Positions 51,978 through 60,251 of a stretch of 64,000 bases of DNA are shown here, piece by piece. The notes below the pieces were generated by a model that was not told the origin of the DNA, ran no database searches, and saw nothing but the letters and a program-made list of their open reading frames with translations. The stretch's first letter is position 1, and each line of letters begins with the position of its first letter. A program made the translations under genes and the position numbers. The stretch is from an uncultured Monoglobus sp. Its GTDB lineage: Bacteria; Bacillota; Clostridia; Monoglobales; Monoglobaceae. The DNA lies in NCBI GenBank assembly GCA_947628795.1, contig CANRBF010000004.1, positions 62,001 to 126,000 on the forward strand. The letters run 5' to 3'.

Positions 51978-52349
51978 ATGGAAAAGATACACACCAACGG
52001 CGCTCCCGAGGCCATAGGCCCCTACTCACAGGCGGTGAAGATCGGCGGCACAGTTTACACCTCGGGCCAGATAGCGATAGACCCGGCCACCGGAAACATT
52101 GAGGCGAACGATATCAAAGGCCAGACCAAGCAGGTCATGGAAAACCTGACCGCGGTGCTTGAGGCTGCCGGCTCGTCCTGCGATAAGGCGCTCAAAACCA
52201 CCTGCTTTTTGGCGGATATAAACGACTTCGCCGAGTTCAACGAGATATACGGCGAGTATTTCACTTCAAAGCCCGCCCGCTCCTGCGTGGCCGTCAAGGC
52301 TCTGCCCAAGGGCGCGCTGGTCGAGGTCGAGGTCATAGCGGCGGTATAG
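51978..52349 (+). CDS. ridA: RidA-family imine/enamine deaminase
   Basis: 123 residues with the complete family pattern: APEAIGPYSQAVKIGGTVYTSGQIAIDP, the central GQTKQVMENLTAVLEAAG, and the substrate-binding Arg in KPARSCVAVKALPKGALVEVEVIA. It forms a trimer and hydrolyses 2-aminoacrylate and related products of threonine and serine dehydratases. Its place directly behind ilvA is functionally meaningful. AACGGAGG precedes the ATG. Confidence 0.96.
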   Translation: MEKIHTNGAPEAIGPYSQAVKIGGTVYTSGQIAIDPATGNIEANDIKGQTKQVMENLTAVLEAAGSSCDKALKTTCFLADINDFAEFNEIYGEYFTSKPARSCVAVKALPKGALVEVEVIAAV

Positions 52350-52351
52350 CT

Positions 52352-53080
52352 GTGGACAGGGGTACAAGGCTCTCGGCGGTCGACTGCGTTCGGGCGGCCG
52401 CGATAATAAGCATGATATTATATCACGGATTTTGGGATCTGTGCTCGCTGGGTCTTCTGCCCGGCGGCCTTATTGAGTCGCGCCCCGCGGTAATATGGCA
52501 GCGCGGCATAGCGTTCACGTTTATCGCCGTGTCGGGATTTTGCTTTTCGCTGAGCAAAAAGCCGATAAAAAACGGGCTGATCCTGTTCCTGCTCGGCGCG
52601 GGCATCACAGCCGCGACCGCAGTTTTCATGCCCCAAAACATAATAATATTCGGAATTCTCACATTTTTGGGCAGCGCGGCGATCGTGACCGCGCTGCTTG
52701 ATTTTGCCCTAAAAAAAATCAGCCCGTATATAGGGCTGATCTTATCGCTTGTTTTGTTTGCTTTAGCGTTTGACATAAACGCGGGTTATATCGCGGGGCT
52801 TCCGCTGCCTGTGGCGTTTTACAAAAACTATATGACCGCGTTTTTCGGGTTCCCGTTTCGGGACTTTTTCTCGGTCGACTACTTCTCGTTGTTCCCGTGG
52901 TTCTTTTTGTACCTCGCGGGGTATTACCTTTTCAAATTATTTAAAAGGCTGGATCTGCTGCGCTTTTTGAAAAAGCCCGACATAAGACCGCTGACGTTTA
53001 TCGGCAGACATTCGCTTGTTATATATCTTGCGCATCAGCCGATAATCTACGGAATATTATGCCTTATCCCGCGCCTGTAG
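52352..53080 (+). CDS. DUF1624 / heparan-alpha-glucosaminide N-acetyltransferase-like membrane protein
   Basis: 242 residues from a GTG two bases after the ridA stop codon. The N-terminus, RLSAVDCVRAAAIISMILYHGFWDLCSLG, is the signature of the DUF1624/HGSNAT catalytic family, and about seven membrane helices follow, ending GRHSLVIYLAHQPIIYGI. The family is thought to transfer acetyl groups across the membrane. The target here is unknown, perhaps cell-wall or surface glycan. It is translationally coupled to the amino acid genes but without an obvious pathway link. Confidence 0.8.
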   Translation: MDRGTRLSAVDCVRAAAIISMILYHGFWDLCSLGLLPGGLIESRPAVIWQRGIAFTFIAVSGFCFSLSKKPIKNGLILFLLGAGITAATAVFMPQNIIIFGILTFLGSAAIVTALLDFALKKISPYIGLILSLVLFALAFDINAGYIAGLPLPVAFYKNYMTAFFGFPFRDFFSVDYFSLFPWFFLYLAGYYLFKLFKRLDLLRFLKKPDIRPLTFIGRHSLVIYLAHQPIIYGILCLIPRL

Positions 53081-53090
53081 CCGAGCGCTT

Positions 53091-54383
53091 TTATTCAAAA
53101 GCCTGCTCGAGGTCCGCTATGATATCGTCAACGCTTTCGGTTCCTATCGAAAGTCTGATCGTGTTGGGATTGATTCCCTGATCGAGCAGCTCCTCGGCTG
53201 TCAGCTGCGAGTGGGTGGTGCTGGCCGGATGTATAACCAGCGACTTGACGTCGGCCACATTGGCCAGCAGCGAGAATATCTGCAGTCTGTCTATAAAGTC
53301 ACGAGCATCCTTTTCGCCGCCGTCTATGTCGAACGTGAATATCGAGCCTCCGCCGTTCGGGAAATATTTTTTGTAAAGCTCGTGGTCGGGATGATCGGGC
53401 AGCGACGGATGGTTGACCTTCAAAACCTTGGGGTGATTGCTCAGATACTCAACGACCTTTTTGGTGTTTTCGGCGTGGCGCTCCACTCTGAGCGATAAGG
53501 TCTCAAGGCCCTGGAGCAGCAGGAACGCGCTGAACGGCGCAAGCGTGGCTCCGGTGTCGCGGAGCAGTATAGCGCGTATTTTTGTCACAAACGCGGCCTC
53601 TCCAACGGCCTTTGTGAACGAAATGCCGTGGTAGCTGGGGTTCGGCTCGGTCAGAGACGGGAACTTGCCGCTCGCCTCCCAGTCAAATTTTCCGCTGTCT
53701 ACTATAACGCCGCCGAGCGTTGTGCCGTGGCCGCCGATGAACTTTGTGGCCGAATGGACAACTATGTCAGCGCCGTGCTCGATCGGGCGGATGAGATAAG
53801 GCGTGCCGAAGGTGTTGTCTATAACCAGCGGGATCTTGCTTGAGTGAGCTATCTCGGCCACCGCGTCGATATCCGCGATATCGCTGTTGGGATTTCCCAA
53901 GGTCTCGATAAATATAGCCTTGGTGTTGGGCTTGACCGCGTTTTTAACTTCATCTAAATTATGTATGTCGACAAAGGTGGTGTCAACGCCGTACTGCGGC
54001 AGAGTGTGCGCCAGCAGGTTGTATGTGCCGCCGTATATGGTCTTTTGCGAAACTATATGATCGCCCGCCTGGGCCAGGTTCTGTATCGTGTAGGTGATGG
54101 CCGCCGCGCCCGAGGCCGTGGCAAGCGCCGCGACGCCGCCCTCAAGCGCCGCCATTCTGCGCTCGAAAACGTCCTGCGTCGAGTTTGTCAGTCTGCCGTA
54201 AATATTGCCGGGGTCGGCAAGTCCGAAACGCGCCGCCGCGTGATCGGAATTTTTGAAAACGTACGATGTGGTTTGATAGATCGGAACCGCTCTCGCGTCG
54301 CTGGCGGGATCGGGGCTCTCCTGTCCGATATGCAGCTGCTTTGTTTCAAATCCCCATTTTGATGTATCTTTTATATTTGCCAT
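53091..54383 (-). CDS. metY: O-acetylhomoserine sulfhydrylase
   Basis: 430 residues, the length of the MetY group, longer than cystathionine gamma-synthase. FETKQLHIGQESPDPASDARAVPIYQTTSYVF opens the protein. NIYGRLTNSTQDVFERRMAALEGG, the PLP Lys in VVHSATKFIGGHGTTLGG and the C-terminal LVIHPASTTHSQLTAEE are family signatures. It makes homocysteine from O-acetylhomoserine and sulfide. It lies 67 bases downstream of a 22-residue ORF and divergent from an Rrf2 regulator gene, suggesting sulfur or Fe-S control. AAAGGAG precedes the ATG. It converges with the DUF1624 gene. Confidence 0.93.
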   Translation of the reverse strand: MANIKDTSKWGFETKQLHIGQESPDPASDARAVPIYQTTSYVFKNSDHAAARFGLADPGNIYGRLTNSTQDVFERRMAALEGGVAALATASGAAAITYTIQNLAQAGDHIVSQKTIYGGTYNLLAHTLPQYGVDTTFVDIHNLDEVKNAVKPNTKAIFIETLGNPNSDIADIDAVAEIAHSSKIPLVIDNTFGTPYLIRPIEHGADIVVHSATKFIGGHGTTLGGVIVDSGKFDWEASGKFPSLTEPNPSYHGISFTKAVGEAAFVTKIRAILLRDTGATLAPFSAFLLLQGLETLSLRVERHAENTKKVVEYLSNHPKVLKVNHPSLPDHPDHELYKKYFPNGGGSIFTFDIDGGEKDARDFIDRLQIFSLLANVADVKSLVIHPASTTHSQLTAEELLDQGINPNTIRLSIGTESVDDIIADLEQAFE

Positions 54384-54450
54384 AATAATTATCTCCTTTA
54401 TATTTTAATTTTAATAAATAAACAAATTCTCAAATCGGCTTGCTGAAAAC

Positions 54451-54519
54451 TCACATTCGCCCGAACCGCCAGTTGAATCTGAGAAGCTTGGTAAACAGTC
54501 TCACATATTCTTGTCTCAT
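54451..54519 (-). CDS. 22-residue cationic amphipathic microprotein upstream of metY
   Basis: ATG 54519 follows AGGAG by 6-7 bases and runs 22 codons to TGA at 54451-54453. The peptide starts MRQEYVRLFTK and ends FNWRFGRM. It has six Arg or Lys residues spaced among Phe, Leu, Tyr and Trp, giving an amphipathic helix, and contains no Cys, so it is not a cysteine-sensing attenuator peptide. It is the first translated frame after the metY promoter (54566-54594). It could be a leader peptide controlling metY or a functional membrane-binding microprotein. Confidence 0.6.
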   Translation of the reverse strand: MRQEYVRLFTKLLRFNWRFGRM

Positions 54520-54565
54520 GGTTTTCTCCTTTTGTCACTATTCCTATAGATTTAGTATGTTTTAG

Positions 54566-54594
54566 ATAATAGCACATAATAATATATTTGTCAA
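54566..54594 (-). promoter_or_regulatory. Sigma-A promoter of the microprotein-metY transcript
   Basis: Minus-strand TTGACA (54589-54594), a 17-base spacer, TATTAT (54566-54571). Downstream, around 54536-54551, lies AATCTATAGGAATAG, similar to the operator-like sequence in the Rrf2 gene promoter. Confidence 0.7.
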
Positions 54595-54645
54595 GGACTT
54601 TTTTTAAATTTTTTTAATTTTTTGCAAAAAATTGGCGATAACCCC

Positions 54646-54673
54646 TTGAATCCTATAAATCCTATGGTATAAT
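54646..54673 (+). promoter_or_regulatory. Promoter and operator-like site of the Rrf2 gene
   Basis: TTGAAT (54646-54651), a 16-base spacer, TATAAT (54668-54673). The spacer is CCTATAAATCCTATGG; its reverse complement contains TATAGGATT, similar to TATAGGAAT near the metY start site. This fits an autoregulated Rrf2-type operator. Confidence 0.55.
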
Positions 54674-54712
54674 AGTATATTAGAAAAAAGATTTTTGTTA
54701 GGGGTGACATAA

Positions 54713-55150
54713 TTGAAGATTTCAACAAAGGGCAGATACGCGGTCAGGATGCTGCTGGATATGGCGGAGCACACTAACGACGGATTTATTTCACTCAAGG
54801 ATATAGCGGAGCGCCAGGGGATTTCGAAAAAATATCTGGAGCAGATAATATCCCTGTTCAACAACACGGGGATCCTGCGCTCGAGCAGAGGTTTTAAGGG
54901 CGGATACAAGCTGTCGAGACAGCCGTCGGAATACACTATCGGGGAAATACTCAGGATAACCGAGGGCAGCATCGCCCCGATCGCATGCCTTGACCAAAAG
55001 CCCAATCAGTGCGAGAGACAAGCCTCATGCAAGACATTGTTCGTCTGGGAGGGCCTGAGGGACGTTATCGCCGAGTATCTGGACGGTATAACCATTCAGG
55101 ATATCATAGACCGAAACCGCGAATACTCGGGCCACGACTATGTGATATGA
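54713..55150 (+). CDS. Rrf2-family transcription regulator (IscR/CymR-like)
   Basis: 145 residues from TTG 54713 after GGGGTGA. The winged-helix N-terminus is MKISTKGRYAVRMLLDMAEH, then LKDIAERQGISKKYLEQIISLF (recognition helix) and LRSSRGFKGGYKLSR (wing). Three Cys residues in ACLDQKPNQCERQASC (about residues 92-108) match the cluster-binding loop of IscR-like members, so it may sense Fe-S status. The divergent metY with a similar site in its promoter suggests CymR-like control of sulfur metabolism. Length is normal. Which of the two roles applies cannot be decided from sequence. Confidence 0.88.
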   Translation: MKISTKGRYAVRMLLDMAEHTNDGFISLKDIAERQGISKKYLEQIISLFNNTGILRSSRGFKGGYKLSRQPSEYTIGEILRITEGSIAPIACLDQKPNQCERQASCKTLFVWEGLRDVIAEYLDGITIQDIIDRNREYSGHDYVI

Positions 55151-55178
55151 TATAATTTATCATATTCGATTATTTGTA

Positions 55179-55205
55179 ACAAATTTTCATACCCGCCATA
55201 GAATA
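55179..55205 (+). promoter_or_regulatory. Sigma-K-like (mother-cell) promoter candidate
   Basis: AC (55179-55180), a 16-base spacer, CATAGAATA (55197-55205) match AC-N16/17-CATANNNTA. It lies 45 bases before the Cys-rich gene. The -10 also resembles sigma-E. Confidence 0.45.
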
Positions 55206-55249
55206 TATTGAAAGCGGCAAAGGCCGCAAAATATTCAGGAGGTTTGATT

Positions 55250-56185
55250 ATGAGTTATAAAAATACTTACGGCAGACAAAACGGCTGCGGCTGCGGCTGC
55301 GACAACGACGTTGACGCTGATGTTGACGCGGCGGGCATCGCCGAGGACTGCGCCGCCGAGGCGGCCGAAACAAGCGAAAGACGCCGCGAGGATTTCTCGG
55401 ATCCCATATGCGTCAGCGCCAAAAAGATCTACGACTCGTGCAGAGAGAGGAACTGCGTCGCGGATTCGAGAGTGTATTTCACCGCCGAGAACCAGCAGCT
55501 GATCGAGGACGCGATAAACGTTAAGCTCAAGAAGGCTGAGATCATCTGGGTATACACCGATATCGAGCCTCTGCTCTATAACTCGGGCTACTACTCGATC
55601 GACATAAAATTCTTTATCGACGTCACTCTTGAGGTGTTCACCGGCCTGGGCGCTCCCGAGGAGATACACGGTCTCACCACCTACGACAAGCGCATAATCC
55701 TCTACGGCAGCGAGGGCAGGACCAAGACCTTCACCTCGACAATGCAGCCCGGCGATGAGATAGAGAGAGTCAGGAAGTCAACCAACATGCCCACCGTCAC
55801 GGTCGAGGCGGTCGACCCCATCGCTCTCGGCGCAAAGCTGGTCGACAAAGAGAACTGCTGCGGATGCTGCAGCGCCGCCGCGATACCCGAGAACATCTGC
55901 TCCTGCTACGGCGATGATCTTGTGGTCGACGACGACGCGAGACAGGTACAGGTAAGCTTCGGCTTGTTCACGATCGCCAGAATTGAGAGAGACGTCTCGC
56001 TGATGATCGACGCGGTCGACTTCTGTGTTCCGGAAAAAGTCTGCGCGGCTGCGGGCGACGACGATCCCTGCGATCTGTTCAACACGATCCGCTTCCCGCT
56101 TGACGAGTTCTTCCCGCCCGCGGGTGATAACACGAGCGGCAATCCCTACTGCGAGGGAAACGGCTGCGGCTGCGGCTGCAATTAA
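55250..56185 (+). CDS. Cys-rich protein with identical terminal GCGCGC motifs, putative spore coat protein
   Basis: 311 residues from ATG 55250 after AGGAGG. The N-terminus has NGCGCGCDN and the C-terminus NGCGCGCN, a near-symmetric pair of Cys-Gly clusters. Between them is an acidic stretch (DVDADVDAAG) and a beta-rich core that opens SDPICVSAKKIYDSCRERNC and continues RVYFTAENQQ, YSIDIKFFIDVTLEVF and RIILYGSEGRTKTF. I recall similar clostridial proteins of unknown function with the SDPxCVSAKKxYDSC segment. No signal peptide. The mother-cell-type promoter upstream and disulfide- or metal-prone ends fit a coat or exosporium protein. That function is inference. Confidence 0.75.
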   Translation: MSYKNTYGRQNGCGCGCDNDVDADVDAAGIAEDCAAEAAETSERRREDFSDPICVSAKKIYDSCRERNCVADSRVYFTAENQQLIEDAINVKLKKAEIIWVYTDIEPLLYNSGYYSIDIKFFIDVTLEVFTGLGAPEEIHGLTTYDKRIILYGSEGRTKTFTSTMQPGDEIERVRKSTNMPTVTVEAVDPIALGAKLVDKENCCGCCSAAAIPENICSCYGDDLVVDDDARQVQVSFGLFTIARIERDVSLMIDAVDFCVPEKVCAAAGDDDPCDLFNTIRFPLDEFFPPAGDNTSGNPYCEGNGCGCGCN

Positions 56186-56200
56186 CACTAAATACCATAA

Positions 56201-56229
56201 AAAATATGGCGCATTTCGCGCCATATTTT
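56201..56229. terminator. Bidirectional intrinsic terminator
   Basis: AAAATATGGCGC / GCGCCATATTTT, a 12-bp perfect stem between the convergent Cys-rich gene and DUF378 gene. Confidence 0.85.
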
Positions 56230-56232
56230 AGC

Positions 56233-56451
56233 TTATCTGCTGCTTTCTTTAAGCTGATATCTGGACAAGATACGCTCACGGAAAAAGAACGTGATCGACC
56301 ATATGGCGCCCAGACTGACCAGCGTGTAAATAATACGGCTGATTATGCTCATGCTTCCGAAGATGAACGAAACCAGGTTGAAGTCGAACAAGCCGACAAG
56401 ACCCCAGTTGAGACCGCCGATTATTAACAAAATTAAAGCTAATATATCCAT
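56233..56451 (-). CDS. DUF378 small membrane protein
   Basis: 72 residues from ATG 56451 (MDILALILLIIGGLNWGLVGLF), the family's canonical start; the frame extends upstream through the ribosome-binding region. Two membrane helices and the hallmark GGLNWGLVGLF-DFNLV motif. Function of the family is unknown. It is monocistronic and converges with the Cys-rich gene; the interval to 56566 holds only promoter-like AT-rich DNA. Confidence 0.88.
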   Translation of the reverse strand: MDILALILLIIGGLNWGLVGLFDFNLVSFIFGSMSIISRIIYTLVSLGAIWSITFFFRERILSRYQLKESSR

Positions 56452-56565
56452 AACGTCAAAGTCTCCTTTTAATTTTGGATTCACAACTATTATGCCCGAC
56501 CTCGGATTTTATATTCAAAATTTTTATTTCCGATATTTTAGCGTTTTTTAATTTAAAAATTTTTC

Positions 56566-56595
56566 TTGAAAACAGGTATTGATTTATGTTAAAAT
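56566..56595 (+). promoter_or_regulatory. Promoter of the ABC exporter operon
   Basis: TTGAAA (56566-56571), an 18-base spacer, TAAAAT (56590-56595). Confidence 0.5.
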
Positions 56596-56620
56596 AATAA
56601 ATCAGACAGGAGTGAAACAA

Positions 56621-58369
56621 ATGTGGAAATACATACGGCCGTATCTGCCGTACGCGGTATTCGCGGTGCTCTGCATGGTGGGCGAGGTCTCGATGGATCT
56701 GCTGCAGCCCGACATAATGAGCCGCCTTGTGGACGACGGCGTGCTCGGCATTTCAAGCGGCGGCATCAGCGACCTTAATATGGTGCTGAGAATGGGCGCG
56801 GCGATGCTCGGCATCGCGCTTTTGGGCTGCGTTTTCGGCTCGACCAACAACGTTTTTGTGCAGTACGCGGGTCAGAGCGTGGGAAACGACATGCGCAAGG
56901 ACTGTTTTAAAAATATACTGCGGTTCTCGTTCCCGCAGGTGGAGCGGTTCGGAACGGGCTCGCTTATCACCCGCGTCACCAACGACATAACTCAGGTGCA
57001 GGGCTTTGTGAGCATGTTTGTCCGCGGCCTTATCAGGACATCGCTGCTCACTATCGGAAGCGTGTTCTTTTTGTTCAAGCTCAACACCGCGTTCGGACTT
57101 ATCTCTCTGTGCGCGGCGCCTCTTGTTCTGCTTATAATCATAATCTCGATTCTTAAAACAAACCCGCTTTTCCCGAAGCTCCAGCAAAAGCTCGACAACA
57201 TAAACTCGATCATGCAGGAGGATATTTCGGGCATACGCGTTATAAAGGCCTGCGTGCGCGAGATTTACGAAAAGATACGCTTCGGCAAGGCCAACGACGA
57301 ATTGATAAAAACGCAGCTCAAAATACTTATTATTTTCGCTTTTATGAGCCCGCTTATGAACATGCTGCTCTACGGTGCGATAGTGCTTATCCTGTATTCG
57401 GGAAACGCGCAGGTAATATCGGGCACGGCGAGCCCCGGCGCGATCATGGCGGCGATAACATACGCGACGCAGCTCTTAAACGGAATACTCATGCTTGTAA
57501 TGCTGTTTCAGACCATATCGCGCGGATACGCCTCGTGGAAAAGAGTGCGCGAGGTACTGAATTCCGAGCCCGACCTCAAGGACGGGGATTTTGACGGCAG
57601 GACCGAGCTTCGGGGCAGCATTGAGTTTAAAGGCGCGTCGTTCGCCTTTCCCGACAGCGACAAAAACGTGCTTGACAGCATAAGCCTCAAGATAAAACCG
57701 GGCGAGACGATCGCGATAATGGGCGCCACGGGCTGCGGCAAGACCTCGCTTGTGAGCCTGATACCCAGATTTTATGACGCTGTAGAGGGCGCAGTTTTGG
57801 TTGACGGAGTTGACGTCAAAAAATACAATCAGACCGCGCTCAGGCGAAAAATATCGGTCGCCCTCCAAAAGAGCGAGCTTTTCAGCGTGCCGATAAAGGA
57901 AAACATCGCCTGGGGCAGGCCCGACGCGAGCGACGACGAGATAATCGAGGCCGCCAAGATCGCGCAGGCTCACGATTTTATCATGAACACTCCCGACGGG
58001 TACGACACCATGGTGGCCGAGAGGGGCACAAGCCTCTCGGGAGGACAGCGGCAGCGCGTGGCGATCGCAAGGGCGGTGCTCAGTTCCGCCGAGATACTTA
58101 TATTCGACGACGCGACCAGCGCTCTTGACCTTAAAACCGAGGCCGATCTGTACGCGGCGCTCAAAAAGCACAGACCCGACATGACAAAAATCATCGTTGT
58201 GCAGAGGATCGCGTCGGCTCGGTTCGCCGATCGGATCGCGGTTCTGGAGCACGGCGTGATCGCGGCATGCGGAAGCCACGAGGAGCTTTTGAAAACCTCC
58301 GACACGTACCGAGATATATACCGCTCGCAGATGTCGGACGAAGAAAGCGGGGTGAGCGCGGATGCCTGA
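56621..58369 (+). CDS. ABC exporter half-transporter with degenerate ATPase site
   Basis: 582 residues from ATG 56621 after AGGAGTG. Six membrane helices (about 1-310), then a nucleotide-binding domain: Walker A MGATGCGKTSL, Q-loop ALQKSELFSVP, signature LSGGQRQRVAIARA, Walker B ILIFDDATSALD and VVQRIASARFADR. The catalytic Glu after Walker B is Asp, and the switch His is replaced by Gln (VVQR), so one of the two ATP sites is non-catalytic. This matches the first partner of heterodimeric type IV exporters such as TM287/288. It overlaps the second subunit by 8 bases. Probably exports drugs, lipids or peptides. Confidence 0.9.
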   Translation: MWKYIRPYLPYAVFAVLCMVGEVSMDLLQPDIMSRLVDDGVLGISSGGISDLNMVLRMGAAMLGIALLGCVFGSTNNVFVQYAGQSVGNDMRKDCFKNILRFSFPQVERFGTGSLITRVTNDITQVQGFVSMFVRGLIRTSLLTIGSVFFLFKLNTAFGLISLCAAPLVLLIIIISILKTNPLFPKLQQKLDNINSIMQEDISGIRVIKACVREIYEKIRFGKANDELIKTQLKILIIFAFMSPLMNMLLYGAIVLILYSGNAQVISGTASPGAIMAAITYATQLLNGILMLVMLFQTISRGYASWKRVREVLNSEPDLKDGDFDGRTELRGSIEFKGASFAFPDSDKNVLDSISLKIKPGETIAIMGATGCGKTSLVSLIPRFYDAVEGAVLVDGVDVKKYNQTALRRKISVALQKSELFSVPIKENIAWGRPDASDDEIIEAAKIAQAHDFIMNTPDGYDTMVAERGTSLSGGQRQRVAIARAVLSSAEILIFDDATSALDLKTEADLYAALKKHRPDMTKIIVVQRIASARFADRIAVLEHGVIAACGSHEELLKTSDTYRDIYRSQMSDEESGVSADA

Positions 58370-60185
58370 ACAAATCAAAACCCAAAGAGTGGTGGTTGAG
58401 AAAAAGCTGCCCGGCAGGAACCGCGGCAACCGATTCGCTGAGGTCGAGCACGCCGACAATGTAGGCGCGACCTTAAAGAGAATTTGGAAATATTTCGCCA
58501 AAGAAAAAGCCGTGGTTATATCCATGCTGGCGATAGTGGTTCTGGGGACCCTGTGCGGCGTGTACGCGCCGAGCGTCCAGAGCCGCGCGATCGACATAAT
58601 CGCGGGCGCCGCCGAGGGACGCCTTATAAAAACTCTGGCGCTGATGCTGAGCGTGTATCTCATATACAGCGTGTGTCAGTTGTTTCAGGGCATGCTCAGC
58701 GCGCGCCTGAGCCAGAGGATCGTCAGCCGCATGCGCGGCGAACTGCTTAGCAAGATCGTCGACCTGCCGGTCAAATATCTCGACACCCACAGCCACGGCG
58801 ACGTTATGAGCCGAATGACAAACGATATAGAAAACATCTCAAACACTGTCTCGCAGTCGCTTCCGTCGCTGTTTTCGGGAGTGCTGACCGTGACGGGCAC
58901 GGCCGCGGTCATGCTGTGGTTCTGTACCCCTCTGGCGCTGCTCAGCTTTATAACGGTAATTCTGACATTTCTGGCCACAAAATTTTTATCAAAGCGGGTG
59001 CGCAAATTTTCGAGAGAGCGCCAGCGCCTGCTGGGCGAGATGAACGGCACGGTCGAAGAAATGATCGACGGCTACCGCTCGGTAGTGGCGTATAACCACC
59101 AGAGCGCGACTGCGAAAAGCTTTACCGACACCTCGAACTCGCTGACCGCGGCGGGGATCAGGACCGAGGTTTTCAGCGGCGTTATGGGCCCGATAATGAA
59201 CTGCATCGGAAATATCGGATTTGTGATAATAGCCGCTTTCGGCTGCCTGTTCGCGATAAAGGGCATGATCTCGGTCGGCGTTATCTCGGCGTTTATCATA
59301 TACGCCAAGCAGTTCAGCCGCCCGATCAACGAGATCGCGCAGCTCTACGGCCAGCTGCAGACGGCGGTCGCGGGAGCCGAACGCGTATTCATCGTGCTCG
59401 ACGAACAGCCCGAGGATATGAGCGGCGAGCCGATAGGCGAGATCGAGACCGCCGAGGTGGAGTTTAAACACGTGAATTTCTCATACGAAAAGGGCAAGCC
59501 CGTTATCCGCGACTTCAGCCTCACGGTTCCGAGCGGCAAAAAAGTCGCGCTGGTCGGAGCGACCGGCAGCGGAAAGACCACTATCGTTAATCTGCTGATG
59601 CGCTTTTATGACATCGACAGCGGCGAAATACTGATAAACGGCAGAAACATCGCAAATATGTCGCGCGGCTCGCTCAGAGAAAACGCGGCGATCGTGCTGC
59701 AGGACACGGTGTTGTTTTCGGACACCATCGAAAACAACCTGAAATACGGAAATCCCGACGCGGACGACAAGCTGATCGAATCGGCGATAGAGATGAGCCG
59801 CTGCCAAAGCATGATACGCAGAATGAAGGGCGGTATCAAGGCCAAGCTAAAGGCGTCGGGCTCCAACATCAGCCAGGGTCAGAGGCAGCTGCTGGCTATC
59901 GCCAGAGCCTTTGTTACAGACCCGAAAATACTGATACTGGACGAGGCAACCTCAAACGTTGACACCAGAACCGAAAAAGCTATACAGGACGCGATGCACA
60001 CGGTTATGAAAAACCGAACCAGCATAATCATCGCCCACCGCCTGTCGACTATCCGCGACGCGGACATGATCGTTGTTATGGATCACGGAAAAATCGTGGA
60101 AAGCGGCACCCACGACGAGCTGCTGAAACTAAACGGCAAGTACCACGATCTGTACATGACCCAGTTCGCGGGATTCGCCACGTAA
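58362..60185 (+). CDS. ABC exporter half-transporter with canonical ATPase site
   Basis: 607 residues. An N-terminal charged extension (QRVVVEKKLPGRNRGNRFA) precedes the six membrane helices (about 50-330). The nucleotide-binding domain has Walker A VGATGSGKTTI, signature ISQGQRQLLAIARA, Walker B ILILDEATSNVD with the catalytic Glu, and H-loop IIIAHRLSTIRDAD. Together with the preceding gene it makes an asymmetric heterodimer with one active and one degenerate site. The start codon lies inside the end of the first gene, so expression is coupled. Substrate not predictable. Confidence 0.92.
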   Translation: MPEQIKTQRVVVEKKLPGRNRGNRFAEVEHADNVGATLKRIWKYFAKEKAVVISMLAIVVLGTLCGVYAPSVQSRAIDIIAGAAEGRLIKTLALMLSVYLIYSVCQLFQGMLSARLSQRIVSRMRGELLSKIVDLPVKYLDTHSHGDVMSRMTNDIENISNTVSQSLPSLFSGVLTVTGTAAVMLWFCTPLALLSFITVILTFLATKFLSKRVRKFSRERQRLLGEMNGTVEEMIDGYRSVVAYNHQSATAKSFTDTSNSLTAAGIRTEVFSGVMGPIMNCIGNIGFVIIAAFGCLFAIKGMISVGVISAFIIYAKQFSRPINEIAQLYGQLQTAVAGAERVFIVLDEQPEDMSGEPIGEIETAEVEFKHVNFSYEKGKPVIRDFSLTVPSGKKVALVGATGSGKTTIVNLLMRFYDIDSGEILINGRNIANMSRGSLRENAAIVLQDTVLFSDTIENNLKYGNPDADDKLIESAIEMSRCQSMIRRMKGGIKAKLKASGSNISQGQRQLLAIARAFVTDPKILILDEATSNVDTRTEKAIQDAMHTVMKNRTSIIIAHRLSTIRDADMIVVMDHGKIVESGTHDELLKLNGKYHDLYMTQFAGFAT

Positions 60186-60192
60186 TATTTTC

Positions 60193-60221
60193 TTGACGCC
60201 CGATAAAGAATAAAGTATAAT
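60193..60221 (+). promoter_or_regulatory. Sigma-A promoter of the flavin reductase-rubredoxin gene
   Basis: TTGACG (60193-60198), a 17-base spacer, TATAAT (60216-60221). Confidence 0.75.
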
Positions 60222-60251
60222 AAAATCAAATATATATATGGAGGTATGATC

